NCBI GenBank assembly: GCA_900313015.1 | Contig: OMPR01000008.1 | Location: 124,001 to 188,000, forward strand | Direction: 5' to 3' | DNA from: Rhodobacteraceae bacterium EL53 | GTDB taxonomy: Bacteria; Pseudomonadota; Alphaproteobacteria; Rhodobacterales; Rhodobacteraceae | DNA: 64,000 bases | Shown here: positions 1 through 8,274 of the stretch, in pieces | Layout: each line of letters opens with the position of its first letter | Numbering within the stretch: the stretch's first letter is position 1 | Position numbers and translations under genes: made by a program | The notes under the pieces: model-generated | Database searches by the model: none | Seen by the model: only the letters and a program-made list of their open reading frames with translations | What the model was told of the DNA's origin: nothing

Positions 1-123
1 GTCCATATCGCGATAGATGGTGCGCACCGACACCTCGAGCCGGGTGGCGATGTCCTGCGCGCGGTGCAGTTTACCGTCGCGCAGAATCTGGATGATATCA
101 AAGAGGCGGTCAGTGCGGCGCAT
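1..123 (-). CDS. WYL/YafY-type HTH transcriptional regulator, N-terminal fragment
   Basis: Only the first 41 codons are inside the window; the gene runs off the left edge. The reverse strand starts at an ATG at 123 and gives MRRTDRLFDIIQILRDG followed by a helix-turn-helix with SVRTIYRDMD. This is the typical opening of DeoR-like HTH_11 regulators of the YafY type, which usually carry a C-terminal WYL ligand-sensing domain (not visible here). It lies 32 bp downstream of a small monooxygenase-like gene on the same strand, so both are probably one operon behind the inverted repeat at 509-532. The HTH assignment is firm; the WYL domain is inferred from the family. Confidence 0.8.
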   Translation of the reverse strand, partial: MRRTDRLFDIIQILRDGKLHRAQDIATRLEVSVRTIYRDMD

Positions 124-155
124 GGGCTATCCTTGGCGCAGGCACCGGGCGCGCG

Positions 156-467
156 TCAAGACGGGGCGACGGTCCAATGGATGGTTTCCTGTCGCATCGT
201 TTCACTTCCTGGGAGGATGGCGGCCATCAGCGCTGGCGCAAAGTCCTGTTTCGGAAAATCGGCAGCAGCGGCCTGAGCGGTTTCCATGTCGGCCCAGATC
301 ACCGTGTCGGTCCAACGTCCGTCTTCACCCGCACTGAGGCGGCGAAAGATAAACCCGGGGTTTTGGCGCACGAATGCCTCGGATTTCTGGCTCAGTGCGA
401 TGAACTGATCTGCTGTAACACCGGGTGCGAGCTCAAAGCTTACGGTTTCAACGACGTTTTTGGTCAT
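156..467 (-). CDS. small dimeric alpha-beta barrel (monooxygenase-like) protein
   Basis: A 103-residue protein whose pattern (VVETVSFELAPGV near the start, NPGFIFRRLS, then WADMETAQAA and a Phe-Met rich second half) resembles small ferredoxin-like dimeric barrel proteins such as the antibiotic-biosynthesis monooxygenase (ABM) group. No substrate can be named. The start at 467 has a good ribosome site (AGGAG, 7 bases upstream). It is followed by the WYL/YafY-type regulator gene on the same strand, and a perfect inverted repeat lies about 40 bp upstream. Together these suggest a small self-regulated stress or detoxification operon (inference). Confidence 0.7.
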   Translation of the reverse strand: MTKNVVETVSFELAPGVTADQFIALSQKSEAFVRQNPGFIFRRLSAGEDGRWTDTVIWADMETAQAAAADFPKQDFAPALMAAILPGSETMRQETIHWTVAPS

Positions 468-508
468 ATCAAATCTCCTGTGGTTGATGGGGTGGACCTA
501 GCAGAGGG

Positions 509-532
509 CAACTGACATAAACCTGTCAGTTG
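509..532. promoter_or_regulatory. perfect inverted repeat, candidate operator of the WYL/YafY-type regulator
   Basis: Two 9-base arms, CAACTGACA (509-517) and TGTCAGTTG (524-532), are separated by 6 bases. The repeat sits 42 bp upstream of the monooxygenase-like start at 467 and is the only strong dyad in the 467-686 divergent gap to tatA. Placement and symmetry fit an operator for the regulator encoded downstream; the binding itself is inferred. Confidence 0.55.
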
Positions 533-685
533 GGTTTGTGGCGTGCCGAGAAAGCTCACAAATTGCGTGAACAGTGCGGGATTCTGGACCGCTGTCCCTT
601 TCCTAGGATTGGGGACGCGCGTTACACCCATAGGCGAAATTCAGCCCGGCGCGGGGATGCGCAGGGCTCCATGAGGAGACATCAC

Positions 686-913
686 ATGTTGAACAATATT
701 GGCCTGCCTGGCCTTCTGCTGATTGCCGTCGTCGTTCTGGTTCTGTTTGGGCGGGGTAAAATCAGCTCTTTGATGGGTGAAGTGGGCAAAGGCATCACCT
801 CGTTCAAAAAGGGTGTGAACGAAGGCACTGCTGAGCTGGAGCAAGACCTGAACGACGACGCCAAAGACGTGACCCCTGCGGCTGATTCTGCGACCGACAA
901 AGACAAGGTCTAA
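686..913 (+). CDS. tatA: Sec-independent translocase subunit TatA
   Basis: A 75-residue protein with one N-terminal membrane helix ([13 protein letters not shown], residues 8-20), the hinge FGRGKI and an amphipathic helix ([17 protein letters not shown]), then an acidic polar tail. This is the standard TatA/E architecture; it forms the protein-conducting oligomer for folded, twin-arginine substrates. I chose ATG 686 (preceded by GAGGAGA) because an upstream in-frame extension to 530 has no TatA-like content. It is the first gene of tatABC, with 6 bp to tatB. Confidence 0.95.
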   Translation: MLNNIGLPGLLLIAVVVLVLFGRGKISSLMGEVGKGITSFKKGVNEGTAELEQDLNDDAKDVTPAADSATDKDKV

Positions 914-919
914 GCGCAG

Positions 920-1384
920 ATGTTCGATCTGGGCTGGACCGAGCTTTTGGTGATCGGCGTTGTGGCGCTGATTGTCGTAGGGCCTAAGGATTTGCCGGTG
1001 CTGTTCCGCAATGTGGGACGCTGGGTCGGCAAGGCCAAAGGCATGGCGCGTGAATTCAGCACCGCAATGAACGACGCAGCGGACGAGGCGGGCGTCAATG
1101 ACATCGCCAAGGGGCTGAAAACCGCAAGCAACCCGGTTGGGGCGGCGATGGATGGCGTCAAGGACGCCGCGCGAGAGATGACCTCAGCCATTGATCCGAC
1201 CAAGTTCGACGCTGATAGCGAAACCGGCAAATTGGCGGCAGAGCGGGCTGAGGCTGCGAAAAAGATCCAAGCCTCGACAGCGCGGGCCGCTGCAGAACGC
1301 AAAGCGCGCGAAGCAGCCGAGGCGTTGGCCAAGGCAGATGAGGCCGAAGCGGCGTTGAACACAGAAACCGAGACCAAAACATGA
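920..1384 (+). CDS. tatB: Sec-independent translocase subunit TatB
   Basis: A 154-residue protein starting [20 protein letters not shown], one membrane helix followed by [18 protein letters not shown]. The conserved N-terminal Glu and GPK..P hinge are diagnostic of TatB, which with TatC forms the twin-arginine signal receptor in the inner membrane. The C-terminal third (from about residue 90) is an alanine/glutamate-rich helix, as is usual for alphaproteobacterial TatB. Its stop overlaps the tatC start by 4 bases (ATGA), implying translational coupling. Confidence 0.95.
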   Translation: MFDLGWTELLVIGVVALIVVGPKDLPVLFRNVGRWVGKAKGMAREFSTAMNDAADEAGVNDIAKGLKTASNPVGAAMDGVKDAAREMTSAIDPTKFDADSETGKLAAERAEAAKKIQASTARAAAERKAREAAEALAKADEAEAALNTETETKT

Positions 1385-2280
1385 GCAACACAGACGAGAT
1401 CGAAGACAGCTCAGCACCGCTGATCGAGCATCTGGCCGAGTTGCGCAATCGGTTGATCCACTGTGTGGTGGCGTTCCTGATCGGGATGATCATCTGTTTC
1501 ACCGTGGCAACGCCGATCTTTAACTTCCTCACCAATCCGTTGTGTACGGTGTTGGCCGAGCGGGGGCAGGATTGCGACCTGATCTTTATCTCACCGCAAG
1601 AGGGCTTTTTCGTTGCGATCAAAGTCTCGCTGTTGGGTGGGTTGATCCTGTCGTTCCCGTATCTGGGTATGCAGATGTGGCGGTTTGTGGCGCCGGGGCT
1701 CTATAAGAACGAAAAGGGCGCGTTCCTGCCGTTCATGATCGCATCGCCGTTCATGTTCCTGCTGGGCGCGAGCTTTGCGTTTTACGTGGTCACACCACTG
1801 GCTTATGATTTCTTCCTTGGGTTCCAGCAGTTTGGCACCGGGGGCGAGGCCGTCGCTGAGGGTGCTGCTGCACCGCTGAGCGTGGTGTTTCAGGGCTCTG
1901 CACAGGAATATCTGAACCTGACGATCAAGTTCATCGTGGCCTTTGGTCTGTGTTTCCAGCTGCCTGTTCTGCTGACGCTGATGGGCAAGGCCGGTCTGGT
2001 CAGTGCCGAGGGCCTTGGTGCGGTGCGCAAATACGCGGTGGTGGCCATTCTGGTTCTGGCCGCGTTGGTGACACCGCCGGACGTAATCACGCAGGTTATC
2101 CTTTTTGTAGTGGTCTATGGGCTCTACGAGGTTTCAATCTTCCTTGTGCGTCGGGTGGAAACCAAACGCGAAGCCAAGCTGCGGGCTGAAGGATACTACG
2201 ACGACGAAGAGGACACGCATTTTGATGATCCGATGCTGGCCGAGTTCGACGACGAAGATACGGATGATAAGGGCAAGTAA
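1381..2280 (+). CDS. tatC: Sec-independent translocase subunit TatC
   Basis: A 299-residue polytopic protein with the TatC hallmark [10 protein letters not shown] at residues 17-26, a strong first helix ([16 protein letters not shown]) and further membrane segments to about residue 255 (six expected in the family). TatC binds the twin-arginine signal peptide. The acidic tail rich in Asp and Glu (from residue 270, [13 protein letters not shown]) is longer than in enterobacterial TatC, as is common in Rhodobacteraceae. It ends the operon just ahead of a strong terminator. Confidence 0.96.
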   Translation: MSNTDEIEDSSAPLIEHLAELRNRLIHCVVAFLIGMIICFTVATPIFNFLTNPLCTVLAERGQDCDLIFISPQEGFFVAIKVSLLGGLILSFPYLGMQMWRFVAPGLYKNEKGAFLPFMIASPFMFLLGASFAFYVVTPLAYDFFLGFQQFGTGGEAVAEGAAAPLSVVFQGSAQEYLNLTIKFIVAFGLCFQLPVLLTLMGKAGLVSAEGLGAVRKYAVVAILVLAALVTPPDVITQVILFVVVYGLYEVSIFLVRRVETKREAKLRAEGYYDDEEDTHFDDPMLAEFDDEDTDDKGK

Positions 2281-2301
2281 TCCCTTTGAGATCTAAAGAT
2301 C

Positions 2302-2333
2302 GGGCGCGCGGGGCAACCTGCGCGCCCTTTTTT
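2302..2333 (+). terminator. rho-independent terminator of tatABC
   Basis: Arms GGGCGCGC (2302-2309) and GCGCGCCC (2320-2327) with a 10-base loop are followed by six T. It lies 22 bp after the tatC stop. Confidence 0.9.
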
Positions 2334-2362
2334 GATTGTTGGATGTGGTTGGTTTTGAGAGG

Positions 2363-2791
2363 TTAAGTTTGGGATGCAGCCGCTTTGCGCCAGATGCCGA
2401 CTAGGGAAAACGCCACAAACCCAGCTGGACCGAATAGGAATGTCAGGGGCAGGCACGGGGCAACAACCCAAAATCTGACGCCATCACGCCTTGCGGTTCT
2501 GCAAATCCATGCTCCGATCAGAAGGTCGAATGCCAGATAATGAATCCACCCGGCCATCATCGCGTTGGGGTTCGAGAAGAGCGCAATGACGTCGGAGAGG
2601 CTGCCAAATCCACCCCGACCGTCTGATGGGTAGAGGGTGATGAGGGCCACATATGCAAGGGAAAGCATCAACGGTATGATGTAGCCAGAAATGCGGTCAG
2701 ACCAATCTGGAATGAGTGGTGAGGCCAGCAGAACAACCCAACCCACCATTGAGAGTATGCCTGCCATAGAAAATAGAATCTCAAGGTTCAT
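2363..2791 (-). CDS. ABA4-like (DUF4281) integral membrane protein
   Basis: A 142-residue protein with four hydrophobic segments (about 5-24, 35-54, 80-98 and 110-132). The pattern NPNAMMAGWIHYLAFDLLIGAWICRTA and the end-segment PCLPLTFLFGPAGFVAFSLV match the ABA4-like/DUF4281 family, named for a plant protein linked to neoxanthin synthesis; the bacterial role is not established. It is divergently transcribed from a MarR regulator with a palindrome between the two starts, so it is the probable target of that regulator. Confidence 0.75.
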   Translation of the reverse strand: MNLEILFSMAGILSMVGWVVLLASPLIPDWSDRISGYIIPLMLSLAYVALITLYPSDGRGGFGSLSDVIALFSNPNAMMAGWIHYLAFDLLIGAWICRTARRDGVRFWVVAPCLPLTFLFGPAGFVAFSLVGIWRKAAASQT

Positions 2792-2844
2792 GTTGTTTTC
2801 CTAAAATTTGGATGATCAATTTAGGCGGCATCTATTGCAGGGTA

Positions 2845-2858
2845 CTTGCATATGCAAG
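2845..2858. promoter_or_regulatory. 14-bp perfect palindrome, candidate MarR operator
   Basis: CTTGCATATGCAAG is a perfect palindrome lying between the divergent ABA4-like (start 2791) and marR-like (start 2881) genes. The core TTGCatatGCAA is the kind of short dyad bound by MarR dimers. Its position also argues against starting the MarR gene at the more upstream ATG at 2812. Binding is inferred. Confidence 0.55.
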
Positions 2859-2880
2859 CATATTGGATGTAATGTGCGGC

Positions 2881-3327
2881 ATGAATGATTTACGCCTTAC
2901 AAACACGCTCCGGCTTTTGCAGTCTGCTGATCAAATAAAAGCACGGCTGTCTGGTGACTTTGCGTCCGTCCATGGATTGTCGGTCAACGAGGTGTTTCTG
3001 CTCATGCATTTGGAGCAGGCCCCGCTTTGTAGAATGTCCCGTGTGGAACTTGCGAAACGAATGCACCTTAGCGCGTCCACAGTAACACGAATGGCGGCAC
3101 CACTTGAAAAGCTTGGCGTGGTTTCGCGTCAGGCAGACAGTCGAGACGCAAGGCTGGCCTTTGTTGTTTTGACTGATGCTGGTCTGGAAAAAATAAAAGA
3201 GGCACGAGCGACATTTGCTAAGCAGGCGAGTTATGTGTTCCGAGACCGTTGGTCGGACACTGATTTGGATGAGTTGTCCAGTTTACTCCATCGTTTGATC
3301 GCAGATGCACCCGGTAATCTTACCTAG
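2881..3327 (+). CDS. MarR-family transcriptional regulator
   Basis: A 148-residue winged-helix protein. The recognition part is CRMSRVELAKRMHLSAST followed by VTRMAAPLEKLGVVSRQ, and the wing DSRDARLAFVVLTDAG is canonical for MarR (D-R-R/A wing with the L-T-x-x-G end). I prefer ATG 2881 or the ATG three codons earlier (2872) because the longer form from 2812 would translate through the palindrome. It probably represses itself and the divergent ABA4-like gene. The effector is unknown. The pair lies between tatC and the DUF815 gene and looks like an accessory insertion (inference). Confidence 0.85.
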   Translation: MNDLRLTNTLRLLQSADQIKARLSGDFASVHGLSVNEVFLLMHLEQAPLCRMSRVELAKRMHLSASTVTRMAAPLEKLGVVSRQADSRDARLAFVVLTDAGLEKIKEARATFAKQASYVFRDRWSDTDLDELSSLLHRLIADAPGNLT

Positions 3328-3458
3328 GGTTGGGTTTAGGCAGATGTGCGTTTTTTGTTCGGATGCTAAAGGGGAATGCCGGGATTTTGGCCGCAATCAC
3401 TTGCTGTCTTTACCGGAACATGCTTTGAAATCTGGCAACAAAACCCGGAGGCCAGCCT

Positions 3459-4301
3459 GTGACACAAGACCCGATGATCCGCATTGCCGAAGCGTTAGAG
3501 CGGATGTCGCCAGCGCCTTTGCCAGCACCTGATTTCAACGTAGCGAGTGCGTTTGTCTGGCATGTGGAACCGGAGCGGTTGAGCCCAGTGGTTGAGATCA
3601 ATCGGGTCGATCTGGATCTGTTGGTGGGGATCAACCGGTCGCGCGATACGCTGTTGGAAAACACCCGACGCTTTGCGGCTGGATTGGCGGCGAACAATGC
3701 CTTGTTGTGGGGCGCGCGTGGAATGGGAAAGTCAAGTCTTGTCAAGGCAGTGCATGCCACTGTTCAGGCGGATTTTGATGGGTTGAAGCTTGTTGAACTG
3801 CAACGCGAGGATCTGCCCTCGGTCGGACAGTTGTTGAACCTGTTGCGCAGTGCCGAGCAGCGGTTTATCCTGTTTTGTGACGACCTGTCGTTCAGCCATG
3901 ATGATCAGCATTACAAGAGCCTCAAGGCAGTTCTGGACGGTGGGATCGAAGGACGCCCGGAGAACGTGGTGTTCTATGCCACCTCGAACCGGCGCCATCT
4001 GATGCCGCGCGATATGATTGAAAACGAGCGTTCGAGCGCGATCAACCCGTCAGAGGCGGTTGAGGAGAAGGTTTCGCTATCAGACCGGTTTGGGTTGTGG
4101 CTGGGATTTCACCCTTGTGATCAGGATGAATACCTGGCGATGATCGATGGTTATTGCGCCGCGCATGGGTTGAGTGTGGATGCAGATACCTTGCGGGCTG
4201 AGGCGATCGAATGGCAGGCAACACGCGGTTCCCGCTCTGGCCGGGTGGCGTGGCAGTTCTTTTGTGATCTGGCCGGGCGGCATGGTATTGCACTGAAATA
4301 G
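3459..4301 (+). CDS. AAA+ type ATP-binding protein, DUF815 family
   Basis: A 280-residue protein with a GTG start preceded by GGAGG. The Walker A is GARGMGKS (residues 85-92), Walker B is RFILFCDDLSF, and a sensor-1 like YATSNRRHL follows. These features, together with the end motif GRVAWQFFCDLAGRHG, place it in the DUF815 family of uncharacterised AAA+ ATPases found near tatC in many Rhodobacteraceae. No substrate is known. It converges on msrQ with a hairpin between the stops. Confidence 0.85.
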   Translation: MTQDPMIRIAEALERMSPAPLPAPDFNVASAFVWHVEPERLSPVVEINRVDLDLLVGINRSRDTLLENTRRFAAGLAANNALLWGARGMGKSSLVKAVHATVQADFDGLKLVELQREDLPSVGQLLNLLRSAEQRFILFCDDLSFSHDDQHYKSLKAVLDGGIEGRPENVVFYATSNRRHLMPRDMIENERSSAINPSEAVEEKVSLSDRFGLWLGFHPCDQDEYLAMIDGYCAAHGLSVDADTLRAEAIEWQATRGSRSGRVAWQFFCDLAGRHGIALK

Positions 4302-4310
4302 ACGCGGCAG

Positions 4311-4336
4311 GTCGGGCGTTGTCACCAACGCCTGAC
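4311..4336. terminator. hairpin between convergent DUF815 and msrQ genes
   Basis: Arms GTCGGGCGTTG (4311-4321) and CAACGCCTGAC (4326-4336) pair over 11 bases with one G-T pair and a 4-base loop. There is no T-run on either strand, so termination is likely but not canonical. Confidence 0.45.
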
Positions 4337-4354
4337 GCGTTCGATATAAAGGCA

Positions 4355-4951
4355 CTAGGCATGTGCGGGACGAGGACGCAGATACCAGTACCAGATCCGA
4401 TAGCTTTCAAGCAGGATCAGCGGGCCAAAGTTGATCAACGCTGGAGCCAGACCTTTGAATTCATCATGAGCGGCCCAGTGGAGCAGGGTCAGGACTGCCG
4501 CGGCATAGACCCAGCGTTGCAAGCTTTTCCAGCGAGGTCCAAGGGCCTTGAGCGCCGCATCAAAAGAAGTGGCGGCCAAGGGAAGGAAAATCGCAAACGC
4601 GAGCCAGCCAGTCCAGATGTCCAATTGCGTCACTTCGCCAAACACTTTGGCCAATGTGGCTCGGTCGATAAAATAGAGCACCAGATGCAGCGCGGCATAG
4701 CCAAAGGCGGCGACACCAAAGTAGCGGCGGTTCTTTTTGAGCCAGCGCGGACCCCGCCACCCGCGAAAAACAAGCGCCAAGGGGGAAGCCAGCATCGTGA
4801 TAATCAATAGCCGAGCGCCAAATTCACCCGTGGGGTGGAGCAGATGACGAAACACCTTGGGGTCGGTCGAGGTGAATGCATCAGAGATGAATGTGAAGGC
4901 GGGTAAGGCCAGCAGAACCCACAGCCAATAGGGGGAGATGCGCGAGAACAT
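4355..4951 (-). CDS. msrQ: MsrQ/YedZ-type heme-binding membrane subunit of methionine sulfoxide reductase
   Basis: A 198-residue protein with about six membrane segments and the ferric-reductase-like pattern. Histidines in FRHLLHPTGEFG, GYAALHLVLYF and LTLLHWAAHDE are the expected heme ligands. MsrQ passes electrons from the quinone pool to the periplasmic molybdoenzyme MsrP, which repairs oxidised methionine. Family members are about 200 residues, so it is full length. Its usual partner msrP is not adjacent: the next upstream gene is an SDR enzyme after a 200-bp gap. Confidence 0.85.
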   Translation of the reverse strand: MFSRISPYWLWVLLALPAFTFISDAFTSTDPKVFRHLLHPTGEFGARLLIITMLASPLALVFRGWRGPRWLKKNRRYFGVAAFGYAALHLVLYFIDRATLAKVFGEVTQLDIWTGWLAFAIFLPLAATSFDAALKALGPRWKSLQRWVYAAAVLTLLHWAAHDEFKGLAPALINFGPLILLESYRIWYWYLRPRPAHA

Positions 4952-5084
4952 TTCAATATCCTTTTGAGAAAGATATCGATTGCACGTTTCTCGTCAGGGT
5001 TTCCGTCGCAGATTTTTTTTAGGGATGTGGTGCGTCGTCTTTGACTGCAGGTCGCCAGCTTTTCAATGGTGCTGGCATTGGTTT

Positions 5085-5121
5085 CAGTTTCAACACGACC
5101 CGAATGAGAGGGTTGAAACTG
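5085..5121. repeat. inverted repeat with 10-base arms between msrQ and the SDR gene
   Basis: CAGTTTCAAC (5085-5094) and GTTGAAACTG (5112-5121) are perfect complements separated by 17 bases. It lies 34 bp beyond the SDR stop codon and 134 bp ahead of the msrQ start. It may be the SDR terminator (but has no T-run) or an msrQ upstream element. The rest of the 4952-5154 gap shows nothing else I can name. Confidence 0.5.
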
Positions 5122-5154
5122 CGGGTTTCTTTGAGCCTTGGAACAAGTCCGCGT

Positions 5155-5799
5155 TTAGAGCATCGCAACGATGCGGGCGGCTTCGTCTGGAGGATTGGCA
5201 AGCGGTTCGCGGTCTTCGCCGGGATGAAAACGCGCGCGCAGTGCCGTTGGCATCGGCGCGGGTTCGACGATGGTGACACGGGGGCCAGTTTTGACGGTTT
5301 CCGCAGCCCAGCTGCGTGCCAGTGCCATCTGTGCGCCTTTGGTGGCGCCGTAGGTGGCGTAGAACTTTTCGCCTGCCTTGGGGTCGTCAAAGAACACCGC
5401 TTGACCCTCGGCGCCCAGCAGGGGCGCGACATAGGGGATCAGAACCGAGGTGGCTGTTGTGTTGATCGCCAAAGATTTGGTCCAGTCCTTGGCATCAACA
5501 AAGGGGGCAGGCGAAAGCGGCGCTGCGTGAATGGCGGTGTGCAGCCAAAGGTCCAGTTTGCCCCACCGGTCATGAATACCGCGACATAGCGTGGCCATGG
5601 CAGCCGGATCGGTGATGTCCATGGGGGCCAGCGTGGCTGAACCACCTAGGGCCTGAATGCGATCATCCAGCTCTTCGAGGGCGCCGGTGGTCCGGGCCAC
5701 AGCAATGATGTGGTGGGTGGGCGCAAGCGCCTCGGCGAGGGCGGCCCCTAGGCCACGCGAGGCACCAGTGATCAGGGCGAGTTTGGGCGTATCGGTCAT
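5155..5799 (-). CDS. short-chain dehydrogenase/reductase
   Basis: A 214-residue classical SDR. It has the cofactor motif TGASRGLG (residues 10-17), the catalytic tyrosine-lysine pair in YGATKGAQMALARSW, and a product-strand end VTIVEPAPMPTALRARFHPGEDREPL. The family oxidises or reduces alcohol/ketone groups with NAD(P)H; the substrate cannot be read from sequence. It is about 30 residues shorter than the usual 250. It ends 42 bp past the PilP-like gene on the same strand, so both may be co-transcribed from downstream of purF. Confidence 0.85.
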   Translation of the reverse strand: MTDTPKLALITGASRGLGAALAEALAPTHHIIAVARTTGALEELDDRIQALGGSATLAPMDITDPAAMATLCRGIHDRWGKLDLWLHTAIHAAPLSPAPFVDAKDWTKSLAINTTATSVLIPYVAPLLGAEGQAVFFDDPKAGEKFYATYGATKGAQMALARSWAAETVKTGPRVTIVEPAPMPTALRARFHPGEDREPLANPPDEAARIVAML

Positions 5800-5841
5800 G
5801 AGCGGGGTTTGACCTGATGCAGGGCTTGGGTCAAGGGGGGA

Positions 5842-6090
5842 TCAGCTGCCCGCGATGTCGATGCGCTTGGTCCGGCCTCTTTGCCGCAGGATGATGCCCT
5901 TGTCGTCGATCGCCACAACTTCGCCCGATGCGACATGATCGCCCCGTTCGATTTGTTTGACCCGCCCGTTTGAGGTGCGCACAAGGGCGCGCAATGCGTC
6001 CTTGGGACCAAAGACGCCCAAGATAGCGATCTGGTTCTTTCGGATCACCCCTTGTTGGGTGGCTGCCGAGCCTACTTTAGTATTCGACAT
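5842..6090 (-). CDS. small PilP/T2SSC-like beta-domain protein
   Basis: An 82-residue soluble protein. Its core GVIRKNQIAILGVFGPKD then RALVRTSNGRVKQIERGDHV and the end RTKRIDIAGS resemble the small beta-barrel of pilus-assembly PilP or type II secretion C proteins, which also occurs alone or at the C-terminus of larger proteins in Rhodobacteraceae. Start 6090 is preferred over 6123 because AGGA lies 6 bases upstream. No signal peptide or pilus genes are nearby, so its partner is unknown. It lies between purF and the SDR gene. Confidence 0.65.
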   Translation of the reverse strand: MSNTKVGSAATQQGVIRKNQIAILGVFGPKDALRALVRTSNGRVKQIERGDHVASGEVVAIDDKGIILRQRGRTKRIDIAGS

Positions 6091-6221
6091 GTTTGATCCT
6101 ATCCCGGCCATGGCCGTTTGCACAAATGTCAGAGCGGGGAGGTATCAGAGCCGGGAAATGGGTAAAAGCAGATTTGCTGCGGTGCGGCAGGGTTTCGCTA
6201 TGCCTGCTTTGGGGCAGAGAA

Positions 6222-6241
6222 AAGGGGCCCGTAGGCCCCTT
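6222..6241 (-). terminator. rho-independent terminator of purF
   Basis: Reading the minus strand, AAGGGGCC and GGCCCCTT flank a 4-base loop and run into TTCTC. The hairpin lies about 60 bp beyond the purF stop. Confidence 0.7.
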
Positions 6242-6303
6242 GGATCATTCGAGATTTTAGATGGGTCAAGGTCGGCGGAAAAATGCGCGCGACCCATTAG
6301 TCC

Positions 6304-7827
6304 TTAGCCGGTGGCCAGCTTGGCCGCATTCCACGACGCGCCAGTCGCGGGCATGTCTTTGATCTTTTTGCTGACGCGGTTGCTGCTTTCGAGGCTATCA
6401 AGATAGTCCTCGCTGACGCTGCCAGTGATGTATTGGCCATCAAAACAAGAGCAATCGAACTGTTCGATCTTTGGATTGCCTTCTTTGGCGGCCCAGATCA
6501 GGTCGTCGAGTTTCTGATAGAACAGGGCATCTGCGCCCAGTTCTTGGCGAATCTCTTCGATGTCGAGACCGTTGGCGATCAACTCGTGTTTGGTCGGCAT
6601 GTCGATGCCATAGACGTTGGGATAGATCACAGGTGGCGAGGCGCTGGCGATGTAGACCTTTTTTGCGCCGGCTTCACGGCACATCTGCACGATCTTTTTG
6701 ATGGTGTTGCCACGCACGATGGAATCGTCGATCAGCAGAATGTTGCGATCTTTCATCTCAAGCGGAATGGCGTTCAGTTTGCGACGAACGGATTTCTGTC
6801 GCTCTTCCTGACCGGGCATGATGAAAGTCCGGCCAACGTAGCGGTTTTTAACCAATGCTTCGCGGTAGCGAATGCCGGTCGCGTTTGACACTTCGAGCGC
6901 CACAGGACGGGCGCTGTCGGGGACGGGGATGATGGCGTCGATGTCCAGACCGCTGTCTTGGATCTGTTTTGCCAGTGTCTGACCCATGCGCAGCTGAGTT
7001 TTGTAGACCGAAATGCCATCCAGCAGCGAATCGGGACGCGCCAGATAGACGTATTCAAAGATACAGGGGGTCAGGTTGCCTTCGACCGCCTGAAACTCGT
7101 GCATATTGCCGTCGTGGTCGATCAGGATCGCTTCGCCGGGTTTGACGTCGCGGATTTTTTCGAACCCGTTGATGCCGAATGCAACGTCTTCCGAGGCAAA
7201 GGCGAAATCATCGCCGTCACCGTCTGCGTCACGCTTGGCGACGGACAAGGGGCGAATACCGTTGGGGTCGCGGAAGGCGAGCATGCCAACCCCAGCAATC
7301 AAACAGATCACCGAGTAGGCGCCTTGAACCCGTTCCATCATCATTTTGACGCCAGCAAAGACGTTGCGGACGGGATCAGCGTTGCCGTTGACCTTGATCG
7401 CGTCGGCGACTTTGTCCGCAAGCACGTTCAGCATGATCTCTGAATCAGAGGTAGTGCGCAGGTGACGGCTGTATTTGGCGGTGACTTTTTCGCGTTGTTC
7501 TTCGGTGTTGGTGATATTGCCGTTGTGTACCAGATAGATGCCGTAGGGCGCGTTCACGAAAAATGGCTGTGCCTCAGCGGCGCTGAGAGAACCGGCTGTT
7601 GGGTAGCGGACGTGACCCATGCCAATGCGCCCGGTCAGCGTTTCGGCATCCTGGGCTTTGAACACGTCTTTGACCAAACCATTGGCTTTGCTTTCCCGGA
7701 AAAATTCGCCGGTGTCAGTAACGATGCCTGATGCATCCTGACCACGATGCTGGAGCATCAGCAAACCTTCGTACAGTTCCGCAAATACGTCGTTGTTCCG
7801 ACTTGCGATCCCTAAAATCCCGCACAT
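6304..7827 (-). CDS. purF: amidophosphoribosyltransferase
   Basis: A 507-residue enzyme that makes 5-phosphoribosylamine from PRPP and glutamine, the first committed step of purine synthesis. It begins MCGILGIA with the nucleophilic Cys2 exposed after Met removal and no propeptide. The glutaminase domain carries LMLQHRGQDASGI, GHVRYPTAG and VHNGNITN, and the phosphoribosyltransferase half has the PRPP loop ILLIDDSIVRGNT. Its length is typical. It lies downstream of cvpA but is separated from it by 520 bp and a terminator, so it has its own promoter. Confidence 0.97.
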   Translation of the reverse strand: MCGILGIASRNNDVFAELYEGLLMLQHRGQDASGIVTDTGEFFRESKANGLVKDVFKAQDAETLTGRIGMGHVRYPTAGSLSAAEAQPFFVNAPYGIYLVHNGNITNTEEQREKVTAKYSRHLRTTSDSEIMLNVLADKVADAIKVNGNADPVRNVFAGVKMMMERVQGAYSVICLIAGVGMLAFRDPNGIRPLSVAKRDADGDGDDFAFASEDVAFGINGFEKIRDVKPGEAILIDHDGNMHEFQAVEGNLTPCIFEYVYLARPDSLLDGISVYKTQLRMGQTLAKQIQDSGLDIDAIIPVPDSARPVALEVSNATGIRYREALVKNRYVGRTFIMPGQEERQKSVRRKLNAIPLEMKDRNILLIDDSIVRGNTIKKIVQMCREAGAKKVYIASASPPVIYPNVYGIDMPTKHELIANGLDIEEIRQELGADALFYQKLDDLIWAAKEGNPKIEQFDCSCFDGQYITGSVSEDYLDSLESSNRVSKKIKDMPATGASWNAAKLATG

Positions 7828-8274
7828 GTAAGGGCTCCAATTCCACAGAGTTCGTTTGCTGCTGGCTGTTCAACTTAGTCTCGGCACGCGCTCCCTAGCG
7901 CGCTTGAGCTTTGGAATACAGAGAAAAGGGTGATTTCCGATGTGTCATTTGCAGCGGTGAGAGTGACGGTGGGAAATCAGCGACCCAATTGGGCTTTTCT
8001 CTGCAGGGCGTGCGTTAGAGGTAACGCGGCCCAGTGTGGCGTCGTTAATCCATCTCTGGCCTACTGGGTTTCAGAGGGGGGATCTCAGTGCGCTGAGCGG
8101 GGGGTGTCTGCGGGCGAGTCACGGCAAGCAGCTCCGTTTCCGTTGAGAGGGTTGGCCCCCACATAGTGCCTGAAAGGCGCTGTGTCACGAAAGGATCACA
8201 AATCTTTTTGCCGCAGGGGCGGACATCCGCACGAAATTGGGATCAAACCTGTGTGTCAGGGGGCATCAGCCCAT
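7828..8274. other. long intergenic region upstream of purF, no gene recognised
   Basis: About 450 bp between purF and the cvpA terminator. It must hold the purF promoter. The 78-codon plus-strand reading frame inside it has no family features or ribosome site. I found no tRNA cloverleaf or recognisable riboswitch on either strand. The only short dyad I noted is CCCAATTGGG near 7984. Confidence 0.5.

Noticed and set aside
7930-8166. 78-codon plus-strand reading frame upstream of purF
   Set aside because: No ribosome site, no family pattern, and composition unlike a real protein; it lies in the purF promoter region.
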